Assembly: GCF_016863315.1 (NCBI RefSeq)
Contig: NZ_BOOQ01000028.1
Span: 1-64,000 of the forward strand
From: Planotetraspora silvatica
GTDB lineage: Bacteria > Actinomycetota > Actinomycetes > Streptosporangiales > Streptosporangiaceae
DNA: 64,000 bases
Direction of reading: 5' to 3'
The stretch's first letter is position 1. The number at the start of each line of letters is the position of its first letter. This document shows positions 28,757 to 35,889 of the stretch, piece after piece. The translations under genes were made by a program, and so were the position numbers. The notes under the pieces were generated by a model, which made no database searches, was not told where the DNA came from, and saw nothing but the letters and a program-made list of their open reading frames with translations.

Positions 28757-30295
28757 TCAGGCCCCTCGATGGGCCTCGTAGCGCATCGTCCGGGAGACGC
28801 CGACCCGCACGGTCGTGCCCGGATGGATCGCGACCTCCTCCTCCGGGGGGATGTCGTAGAAGTTCGGGTCGCCGGGCGGCTGGATCTGGGTGCCGTTCAC
28901 CGATCCGAGATCGATGAGATTGACGTCCCAGCCGTCCAGCGCGACCCGCAGGTGGCGGCGCGACACCGAACCGTCAGGGCTGGTCACCCTGGCCGGACGG
29001 GCCTTGCCGGCCTGCACCTCCGCGGCACGCTCGGGATCGCGTCCCAGGACGTAGTCGGAGTCCAGCTGCAGCGTCATCCCGTCGTCGAGGACGAGCACCC
29101 CGAGTGGCGGCCGCGACCCCTGGTAGGGCACCACGGACCGCTGGTCGATCGCGATCCCGCAGACCGCGCAGTACGGCACGCGCGGGTCGTTGAAGTGGTC
29201 GTTCTTGCAGTCGACGCCGAAGACCATCGGCCCGGATCCGGGCTCGGAGCCGGGCTCGGGAGAGGTGTCGAACTGGGTGGCGTCGGGGATCTCCCGGCCG
29301 AACTCCTGCGGCGGCTCACGACCGGCCTCGGGCCCGGGCAGGTCGAACGGCCCGCTCGGAGGGCCGTCCTGCCGGAGGTCGGACCGCTGGCCGTGCCTGC
29401 TCTCCTCACGCGGCCCGTCGAGGGGCGTCCACTTGTCGGAGAGCGGTGAAGGTCCCGGCGGGGGCAGCGGCGGAAGGGGAGGCAGCTGGGAGGCCGAGGA
29501 GATCGGAGAGATCGGCGACGGGCCCGGCAGGGAGTCGAGCGGGTTCGGTCCGAGCGGACCGGCCGGTCCCTGACCATGCGAACCGGGCACCGGTTCCGGC
29601 GGCGGCCCCGACGGAGGCGCGGGCGGCAACGGCGGAAGGGGAGGCAACGGCGGCGGGACGACCGGCTCACGCGCGGGCAGGGGATCAGGAGGCCCGATCG
29701 GAGGGAACGGGTTCGGCTGGAGGTGGGGCGACGGCACGGGGGGCGCACCGTGCAATGAGGGCAACTGCGGCACGCGCTGCGGCAGCGGCGGCGGCACGGC
29801 GTCGGCACGCTGGGTGAGATCGAGCTCGATCCCCGCCCCCGGGACCACTCCGCTGTCGAGCCGTGCGAAGGGACTGGCCGGTCCCGCACCTGGGAGCCTC
29901 AGATCGATCTTGGCGATCGGGCCGCCGATGAGCCGATCGGTCCAGGTGAGGGCCTCCCGGCCGGCCAGGCGAACGTCACCGTCCGGCCCTCCGGACACGA
30001 TGGCCGTCGCCGTTCCGCTGACGAGGACGGCGACGCCGCCTCCGGCCGGCCCCGCGACCGCGCAGGGCACCGGCTCCCCGGCGATCGACCTGTCCATCGC
30101 CCGGGCGAGGACCTGGGCCACCCGGCGGGCCAGGGCCCGGCCGTCCCCGCCCGTCGCCGCGGTCTCCCGCAGCGCCGCCAGGAACTCCCCCACCTCCTGC
30201 TCGGCGGCAGCGCAGACGAGCAGCAAACCGTTCAGATGGGCGACCACGCCATCTCCCGGCATCGGGCGGATCAAGCCCACGCCCTGTTCCGTCAC
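28757..30295 (-). CDS. FHA-domain protein with proline-rich linker and zinc-ribbon-like motif
   Basis: This is a predicted phosphothreonine-binding cytoplasmic protein of 512 residues. The N-terminal ~170 residues look like a compact domain of unknown family. A long Pro-rich, disordered linker spans ~180-370. A Cys/His cluster follows (CKNDHFNDPRVPYCAVCG), likely binding zinc. The C-terminal FHA domain carries DYVLGRDPE, SRRHLRVALDG and LIDLGSVNGTQI, the expected binding residues. Such proteins usually bind substrates of Ser/Thr kinases. I chose GTG 30295 because GGGAGA lies 5 bases upstream. It is monocistronic, with a 261-bp gap to the M50 gene. Confidence 0.88.
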   Translation of the reverse strand: MTEQGVGLIRPMPGDGVVAHLNGLLLVCAAAEQEVGEFLAALRETAATGGDGRALARRVAQVLARAMDRSIAGEPVPCAVAGPAGGGVAVLVSGTATAIVSGGPDGDVRLAGREALTWTDRLIGGPIAKIDLRLPGAGPASPFARLDSGVVPGAGIELDLTQRADAVPPPLPQRVPQLPSLHGAPPVPSPHLQPNPFPPIGPPDPLPAREPVVPPPLPPLPPLPPAPPSGPPPEPVPGSHGQGPAGPLGPNPLDSLPGPSPISPISSASQLPPLPPLPPPGPSPLSDKWTPLDGPREESRHGQRSDLRQDGPPSGPFDLPGPEAGREPPQEFGREIPDATQFDTSPEPGSEPGSGPMVFGVDCKNDHFNDPRVPYCAVCGIAIDQRSVVPYQGSRPPLGVLVLDDGMTLQLDSDYVLGRDPERAAEVQAGKARPARVTSPDGSVSRRHLRVALDGWDVNLIDLGSVNGTQIQPPGDPNFYDIPPEEEVAIHPGTTVRVGVSRTMRYEAHRGA

Positions 30296-30556
30296 AGAAC
30301 TCTCCCTCCCGGATACCCCGGAATCGCCACCTGACCATCGGTACCCGGCCCGGCCCACCGGCCGACAACGCGGCATCCGGCCCGCGGGAGGACCCGCGGG
30401 ACACGGAACGCGGCGGCTGATGGCACCGGATCGATCATCCCAGAACGTAGCAAACCAATGGTGAACGCCGTTCCTGAATCTACGCTGCCGGAGCCACGGG
30501 ACAGAACAGCCCCGGCGGTCAGGCGACCATGACGGCGGAACCTCGCTGCCGCGCCG

Positions 30557-31726
30557 TCAGACCCCGGTGAACACACGGTTGACGTCCGCCGTGGCCAGCA
30601 CACCGTAGATCTCGCCGCCTTGCTCGACCAGCAGATACTCCGCGGCGGGGGTGCCGCGCATGGCGTCGAGAAGGGACTCCCCCTCGAGATCGGCCCCGAG
30701 GACCAGCGACGGCTCCAGCGTCCGTGACAGCGAGCCGACGGTGACCCACGGCCTGCGCTGTTCCGGGGTGGCGTTGATGGCCGCCTCGCTGACGATCCCG
30801 ACGGGCCGCCCTTCGTGGTCGACCACGACCATCGCGCCCGCTCCGGCGTCACCCGCACGGCGCAGCGCCTCCGACAGCGGGACCTCCGCGGTCACGGGGA
30901 AAGCCCTGCGCGCCAGAAGACGCGCCCGCAGCTGCGGCAACCTGGTGCGCACCCGCGCGACCTTGAGCGACTGCGAGGCGCCGATCCAGATGAAGGACGC
31001 GAGCAGGATCGACCAGAGCATGTTGCCCCAATCGGCATTCTGACCGGCCATCACGGACGCCAGCAGGGGGAGCGCCACGATGATCACCGCTACGGAGCGC
31101 CCCACCCAGGCCGCGGCCAGGGTGCCCCGGGTCGAGTCCTTCGTCACCTTCCACACCCCGGCCCGCAGCAGCCGCCCTCCGTCGAGCGGCAGGCCAGGGA
31201 GCAGGTTGAAGATCCCGACGATCAGGTTCGACAGCCAGAGCTGCCAGATCAGAACCGGCAGCAGCCCCATCGGCGGATGCACGGCCATGTGAAGCGGATT
31301 GACCGAGCCGTCCACGAACAGGGCCGCGGAGACCGCGTAGCCGACAGCGGCGAGCCCGATCGACAGCAGCGGGCCGGCGAGGGCCACGTTGAACTCGCGG
31401 CCGGCCGTCTCCGGCTCGCGCTCGATCTCGGAGACCCCGCCGAGCATGTAGAGGACGATGCGGCGCACCGGCAGGCCGTAATGCTTGGCGACCACGCAGT
31501 GGGCCAGTTCGTGGAGCAGGACGGAGGCATAGAGCAGAACGGCGAAGACCAGCGCGACGGCCGAACTGCCCACGACCCCGTAACCGGGGAGGCTCGCGGC
31601 GAACACGTCTTGGAAGGTGAAGGTGATGAAGGCGGCCACGATCAGCCACGTCGGGGAGACGTACACCGGAATGCCGAAAGGGCTCCCAATCCGCAGCCCC
31701 GGGGACTGGTTGGCAGGTGTACTCAT
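30557..31726 (-). CDS. Site-2-type M50 membrane metalloprotease with CBS domains
   Basis: This is an intramembrane zinc protease of 389 residues in the SpoIVFB/Rip3-like group. The zinc motif HELAH is at H72-H76 within the second membrane segment, and the third ligand is D182 in NLLPGLPLDGG. About six membrane segments end by residue ~265, followed by two CBS domains (~280-385) that probably sense adenylate ligands. The substrate is likely a membrane-bound anti-sigma factor or similar, but none is encoded nearby. It is divergent from the RecB-like gene, as in the arc-trmI neighbourhoods of other actinobacteria. Confidence 0.92.
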   Translation of the reverse strand: MSTPANQSPGLRIGSPFGIPVYVSPTWLIVAAFITFTFQDVFAASLPGYGVVGSSAVALVFAVLLYASVLLHELAHCVVAKHYGLPVRRIVLYMLGGVSEIEREPETAGREFNVALAGPLLSIGLAAVGYAVSAALFVDGSVNPLHMAVHPPMGLLPVLIWQLWLSNLIVGIFNLLPGLPLDGGRLLRAGVWKVTKDSTRGTLAAAWVGRSVAVIIVALPLLASVMAGQNADWGNMLWSILLASFIWIGASQSLKVARVRTRLPQLRARLLARRAFPVTAEVPLSEALRRAGDAGAGAMVVVDHEGRPVGIVSEAAINATPEQRRPWVTVGSLSRTLEPSLVLGADLEGESLLDAMRGTPAAEYLLVEQGGEIYGVLATADVNRVFTGV

Positions 31727-31981
31727 GTTTCGCCGCCTTCTCTCCTCGATCTCGATGCTACGCGCCGCCGAGGTGAGATCAGCCTATGAGTTCGCGCGCG
31801 ATCCGCGAACCCGGACCGTCCCTCGAGTCGCCTCTCGTCCCAGCGCCGCGCTCCCCCGGCGCCCGCTTTCCCGTCCCGCTCGTCGAGCGCCGCGCTCCCC
31901 CCGCGCCTGCCTTCCCGTCCCGATTTCCGGCCTCCGCTCGTCGTCTCCGTGGTTGTCGGCTCCGTGGCCTACAGTGCGGGC

Positions 31982-32848
31982 ATGACCCTCGCCGAAGAGC
32001 GCGCGATCATCGGCGCCCTGTCCCCCTCACGTGCCGGTGACTTCATGACCTGCCCGCTGCTCTATCGGTTCAGGGTGATTGACCAGCTGCCCGAGCGGCC
32101 CTCCCCCGCGGCGGTGCGCGGCACGCTCGTGCACGCCGTGCTCGAGCGGCTGTACGACCTGCCGGCCGAGGCGAGGACGACCGCGGCCGCGCAGGATCTG
32201 CTGGAGCCCCAGTGGGAGCGCCTGCTCACCGATGAGCCGGAGTACGCCGGGCTGTTCGAGACCGACGAGGAGCGCGCCCAGTGGCTCGCGCAGGCCAGGA
32301 CGATGGTCGAGCGCTACTTCACGCTGGAGGACCCCCGGCTGCTCGAGCCGGCCGAGCGCGAGATGTACGTGGAGACCGTGCTGGAGAGCGGCCTGTTGTT
32401 GCGCGGCTACATCGACCGCCTGGACGTGGCGCCGACGGGCGAGATCCGGGTGGTCGACTACAAGACGGGCACGGCGCCGCGGCGTGACTTCGAGGCCAAG
32501 GCGCTGTTCCAGATGAAGTTCTACGCACTGGCGCTGTGGCGTCTGAACGGGACCGTCCCGAGGATGCTCCAGCTGATGTACCTGGGCAACGGGGAGATCC
32601 TTCGCTACACGCCGGACGAGGCCGACCTGCGCGCCACCGAGCGCAAGGTGCAGGCCCTGTGGGAGGCGATCGAGCGGGCCGTCCGCACCAAGGAGTGGCG
32701 GCACCGTCCCTCGCGGCTGTGCGACTGGTGCGACCACCAGGCGCTGTGTCCCGAGTTCGGCGGCACGCCGCCGCCGGTGCCCGACCACCGGCCCGGCACG
32801 TCGTCACGGGGCCGCGGCAGGCCGCGGTCCGCCACCGACGAGCTCTGA
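31982..32848 (+). CDS. RecB-family PD-(D/E)XK nuclease with Fe-S cysteines
   Basis: This is a 288-residue Cas4/RecB-like exonuclease. Core motifs are RGTLVHAVLE (H51), GYIDRLD (D145, D148) and VVDYKTG (D159, K161). C24 with C247, C250 and C256 (LCDWC...LCPEF) forms the four-cysteine pattern that holds a 4Fe-4S cluster in Cas4/AddB-type enzymes. No CRISPR array or cas gene is near, so a DNA-repair role is more likely. A homologue sits at the same place beside trmI in mycobacteria. I chose ATG 31982 because the conserved family N-terminus starts there. Confidence 0.9.
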   Translation: MTLAEERAIIGALSPSRAGDFMTCPLLYRFRVIDQLPERPSPAAVRGTLVHAVLERLYDLPAEARTTAAAQDLLEPQWERLLTDEPEYAGLFETDEERAQWLAQARTMVERYFTLEDPRLLEPAEREMYVETVLESGLLLRGYIDRLDVAPTGEIRVVDYKTGTAPRRDFEAKALFQMKFYALALWRLNGTVPRMLQLMYLGNGEILRYTPDEADLRATERKVQALWEAIERAVRTKEWRHRPSRLCDWCDHQALCPEFGGTPPPVPDHRPGTSSRGRGRPRSATDEL

Positions 32849-32982
32849 GACGACCGGCGACGGCGGTCGCCCCGGCCGTGACTGACCCGGGCGCGAGCGA
32901 CCCGGGCGCGAGCGACCCGCCGCAGGGCCGGTGATGCGCGTCTCCTCCGTGCGAAGGAGGCGGATATCCGCCGCGCGCAGGG

Positions 32983-33009
32983 TTGCTCCCTCCCGTCACG
33001 ACCTAAATT
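32983..33009 (+). promoter_or_regulatory. Leaderless promoter of the sensor kinase operon
   Basis: TTGCTC (32983-32988) and TAAATT (33004-33009) are 15 bases apart, a little short. Six bases later comes GTG 33016 with no ribosome binding site before it, which is the geometry of a leaderless message. Confidence 0.6.
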
Positions 33010-33015
33010 TGATAC

Positions 33016-34233
33016 GTGCGCACCACCCCCGCGAATCCGCGGTCCTGGATCCGAGCTCTTCCTCCGATCAGCGACTCGGTCCTCGCGGTGGTGCTGACGA
33101 CGGCCTCACTGCTCTTCATCCTGCTGACGGGCTCCGAGACCTTCGCGGACTGGCAGGACGCACCATCCGTCGCGGTGCGTGACCCCGACTGGATCAGCCT
33201 GTTCGGGGCGGCCCTGTGCACGCTCCCGGTGGCGTTCAGGCGGCGCTGGCCATTCGTGTTGCTCGTGCTGATCGGCATTCCCGAGATGGTCCTGAACGGG
33301 CTCGGGTACAACGCCGGGCTCGGCGGCATCGGCGGGCTCGTCCTGCTCTACACCGTGGCGGCCTACCGGGGCCTCGCGCTGAGTCTCGGTGCGATCGCGG
33401 TCTACCTCATCGGAACCGCCGTCTGCGTCGCCATCGGGCCCCAGCCGCTGTCGTGGATGGATCAGCTCGTGGTCCTCGTGGTGATGATCCTGTGCTGGGT
33501 CATCGGGCGCAGCGTACGGCTGCGCCGGGCCTATCTGGCGGAGCTGACCCAGCGGGCCGACCGGCTGGAGCGTGCGCGGGAGGCCGACACGCGGGCCGCC
33601 AGGGCCGAGGAACGCTCACGCATCGCGCGCGAGTTGCACGACGTGGTCGCCCACCATGTCAGCGTCATGACGGTCCAGGCCTCCGCGGCCCGCAGGATGC
33701 TCGACGCCGACCCCGCCGTCGCGCGTGACGCGCTCACCGCGATCGAGGAGATGGGGCGCACCGCGATGGCCGAGATGCGCAACATCGTCGGCGTCCTGCG
33801 CACCGACGGCCCCGCCGAGCGCGAGCCGCAGCCGGGCATGCACGACCTCCCCACGCTGGTCGAGCAGATGCGGGAGGCGGGCCTGCGCACCCAGCTCTGG
33901 GTCGAGGGCGAGCGGTTCGGCCTGCCTCCGGGCCTCGACCTGGCCGCCTACCGTCTCGTCCAGGAGGCGCTCACCAACAGCCTCCGCCACGCCGGCCCGT
34001 CCGCCCGCGCCTGGGTCACCGTGCGGCAGGAGGCGGGCGAGCTGACGGTCCACGTCGAGGACGACGGAAGGGGCGCCGCGGCGGAGCTCGCCCAGCCCTC
34101 CAACGGGACAGGGCACGGGCTCGTCGGCATCAAGGAGCGCGTGGCGCTCTATGGTGGAGTCCTGAGGATCGGCCCCCGCGACGGAGGCGGATTCGAGGTC
34201 CGGGCCCGTTTCCCCCTCAAGGACAGACCATGA
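33016..34233 (+). CDS. NarL/LiaS-type sensor histidine kinase
   Basis: This is a membrane sensor kinase of 405 residues. Five or so hydrophobic segments fill residues ~20-165 with little extracellular sequence, suggesting membrane-stress sensing. The HisKA_3 dimerisation domain has the phospho-acceptor H208 in ARELHDVVAHHVSVM. The ATPase domain has QEALTNSLRHAG (N box) and the G box GTGHGLVGIKERV. It starts at GTG 33016, apparently leaderless. It is coupled to the next reading frame by an ATGA overlap and signals to the LuxR-type regulator downstream. The pair precedes a MacB/FtsX exporter. Confidence 0.93.
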   Translation: MRTTPANPRSWIRALPPISDSVLAVVLTTASLLFILLTGSETFADWQDAPSVAVRDPDWISLFGAALCTLPVAFRRRWPFVLLVLIGIPEMVLNGLGYNAGLGGIGGLVLLYTVAAYRGLALSLGAIAVYLIGTAVCVAIGPQPLSWMDQLVVLVVMILCWVIGRSVRLRRAYLAELTQRADRLERAREADTRAARAEERSRIARELHDVVAHHVSVMTVQASAARRMLDADPAVARDALTAIEEMGRTAMAEMRNIVGVLRTDGPAEREPQPGMHDLPTLVEQMREAGLRTQLWVEGERFGLPPGLDLAAYRLVQEALTNSLRHAGPSARAWVTVRQEAGELTVHVEDDGRGAAAELAQPSNGTGHGLVGIKERVALYGGVLRIGPRDGGGFEVRARFPLKDRP

Positions 34234-34289
34234 CGATCAGGGTGACCCCTTCCACCCCTCGCCCCGCGCCGCCCGTGGACGGATCATGA
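34230..34289 (+). CDS. Possible 19-residue leader peptide between kinase and regulator
   Basis: A short frame starts at ATG 34230, overlapping the kinase stop (ATGA), and ends with TGA 34287-34289, overlapping the regulator start (ATGA). Its first five residues, MTIRV, are the same as those of the regulator itself, and the DNA ATGACGATC is repeated at 34230 and 34286. AAGGAC lies upstream. It could couple translation of the two genes, or be the residue of a small duplication. Confidence 0.45.
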   Translation: MTIRVTPSTPRPAPPVDGS

Positions 34290-34969
34290 CGATCCGCGTC
34301 CTGCTGGTGGACGACCAGCCACTGCTGCGAACGGGTTTCCGGTTCATCCTCGAGGCGGAGAAGGACGTCACCGTCGTCGGGGAGGCCGGGGACGGGTCGA
34401 CGGCCATGGACCAGTCACGTGCGCTCCTTCCGGACGTCGTCCTCATGGACGTCCGCATGCCGGGCATGGACGGCATCGAGGCGACCCGGCGCATCGTGCG
34501 GGAAGCGGCGCCGCGTGCCCATGTGCCGAAGGTTCTCGTGCTGACCACCTTCGACCTCGACGAGTACATCGTGGAGGCGCTCCGGGCAGGCGCGAGCGGC
34601 TTCCTGCTCAAGGACGTCCCGCCGGACGAGCTCGTGCAGGCCATCAGGGTCGTCGCGGCAGGGGACGCCATCGTCGCCCCGAGCGTCACGCGCCGCCTGC
34701 TCGACCGCTTCGCCATGCGGCTGCCTTCGGCCCACCAGCAGGCGACGCCGGCCCGGCTCGACCGGCTCACCGAGCGCGAGCTCGAGGTCCTCCAACTGAT
34801 CGCCAAGGGCATGTCCAACGCCGAGATCGCCGCCGAACTCGTGGTCAGCGAGACCACCGTCAAGACCCACGTCGGCAACGTGCTGACGAAGCTGGGCCTG
34901 CGCGACCGGGTCCAGGCGGTCGTCCTCGCCTACGAGACAGGCCTGATCACCCCGGGGGCGCTCCCCTGA
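34286..34969 (+). CDS. NarL/LuxR-family response regulator
   Basis: This is a 227-residue two-domain regulator. The receiver domain has D9/D10 (VDDQP), phospho-acceptor D55 (VVLMDVRMPG), the T/S (LVLTTFD) and K (FLLKDVP). The C-terminal LuxR helix-turn-helix is LTERELEVLQLIAKGMSNAE and onward to ETTVKTHVGNVLTKL. It is the partner of the upstream kinase and probably activates the ABC exporter genes 114 bp downstream. Confidence 0.95.
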   Translation: MTIRVLLVDDQPLLRTGFRFILEAEKDVTVVGEAGDGSTAMDQSRALLPDVVLMDVRMPGMDGIEATRRIVREAAPRAHVPKVLVLTTFDLDEYIVEALRAGASGFLLKDVPPDELVQAIRVVAAGDAIVAPSVTRRLLDRFAMRLPSAHQQATPARLDRLTERELEVLQLIAKGMSNAEIAAELVVSETTVKTHVGNVLTKLGLRDRVQAVVLAYETGLITPGALP

Positions 34970-34972
34970 GGT

Positions 34973-34994
34973 CCCTACTCCTCGGGGAGTAGGG
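34973..34994. terminator. Hairpin after the response regulator
   Basis: A perfect 9-bp stem, CCCTACTCC/GGAGTAGGG, closes a TCGG loop 4 bases after the regulator stop. It may terminate the two-component transcript. Because related CTCGGGGAG-type repeats follow, it may instead be part of an operator for the exporter genes. Confidence 0.55.
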
Positions 34995-35082
34995 GTCTCC
35001 CCGAGTTCTCCTGCCTCGGGGGCAGACCGAGTCGGTCCCGCAGGCCGATCCTCCGGCGGGCGGGCGCCCATAGCGTCGAAGC

Positions 35083-35889
35083 ATGACGTTTCCCCTGACG
35101 ACATCCGTGAACACAGACCTCGCCGGCGCCGCGCCCACGACCGATGACGAGATCCGTTCCGCCGGTCCGCTCGCCGCGCGCGCGGTCGGCGTGACCAAGG
35201 TGTACGGCACCGGCGACGCCCGTGTGTCCGCGCTCGGCGGGGTGACCCTGGGCATCCCCGGCGGCCGGTTCACCGCCATCATGGGCCCGTCCGGATCGGG
35301 CAAGTCCACTCTGATGCACTGCCTCGCGGGCCTGGACACCGTGACGGACGGCAAGGTGTTCGTCGGCGACGTGGAGCTGACCCGCCTGGACGACAGGCGG
35401 CTGACCCGGCTGCGCCGCGACAGGATCGGATTCGTCTTCCAGTCCTTCAACCTGATCCCGACCCTGACCGCGCTGGAGAACATCACGCTCCCGATGGACA
35501 TCGCGGGCGTGCGTCCCGACCCGGCCTGGCTCGACACGGTCATCGACACGGTGGGGCTGCGCCCCCGGCTGAGGCACCGGCCGTCGGAGTTGTCCGGCGG
35601 CCAGCAGCAGCGGGTGGCCTGCGCGCGCGCCCTGGCGAGCAAGCCCGAGATCATCTTCGCCGACGAGCCCACCGGGAACCTCGACTCGCGCTCCGGCGCC
35701 GAGGTGTTGTCGTTCCTGCGCAACTCGGTGCGGGAGATGGGCCAGACGGTCGTCATGGTGACCCACGACCCCGTGGCCGCCTCCTACGCCGACCTCGTCG
35801 TCTTCCTCGCCGACGGCCGCATCGTCGACCAGCTCGCCGGCCCGACCGCCGAGGGCGTGCTCGAGCGCATGAAGGGCCTGGACCGATGA
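35083..35889 (+). CDS. MacB/LolD-type ABC transporter ATPase
   Basis: This is a 268-residue ATPase of the MacB/FtsE class. Walker A GPSGSGKST, Q-loop FVFQSFNLIP, signature LSGGQQQRVACARAL, Walker B IIFADEPTGNLDSR and the switch His (VTHDP) are present. It partners the FtsX-like permease whose start overlaps its stop by 4 bp. Such pairs, placed after a LiaSR-like system, often export peptides or protect against cell-envelope antibiotics. That role is inferred from context. Confidence 0.95.
   Translation: MTFPLTTSVNTDLAGAAPTTDDEIRSAGPLAARAVGVTKVYGTGDARVSALGGVTLGIPGGRFTAIMGPSGSGKSTLMHCLAGLDTVTDGKVFVGDVELTRLDDRRLTRLRRDRIGFVFQSFNLIPTLTALENITLPMDIAGVRPDPAWLDTVIDTVGLRPRLRHRPSELSGGQQQRVACARALASKPEIIFADEPTGNLDSRSGAEVLSFLRNSVREMGQTVVMVTHDPVAASYADLVVFLADGRIVDQLAGPTAEGVLERMKGLDR

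Noticed and set aside
31982-32848. Cas4
   Set aside because: The fold and Fe-S cysteines are similar, but there is no CRISPR context, and the gene sits where a RecB-like nuclease is conserved beside trmI.
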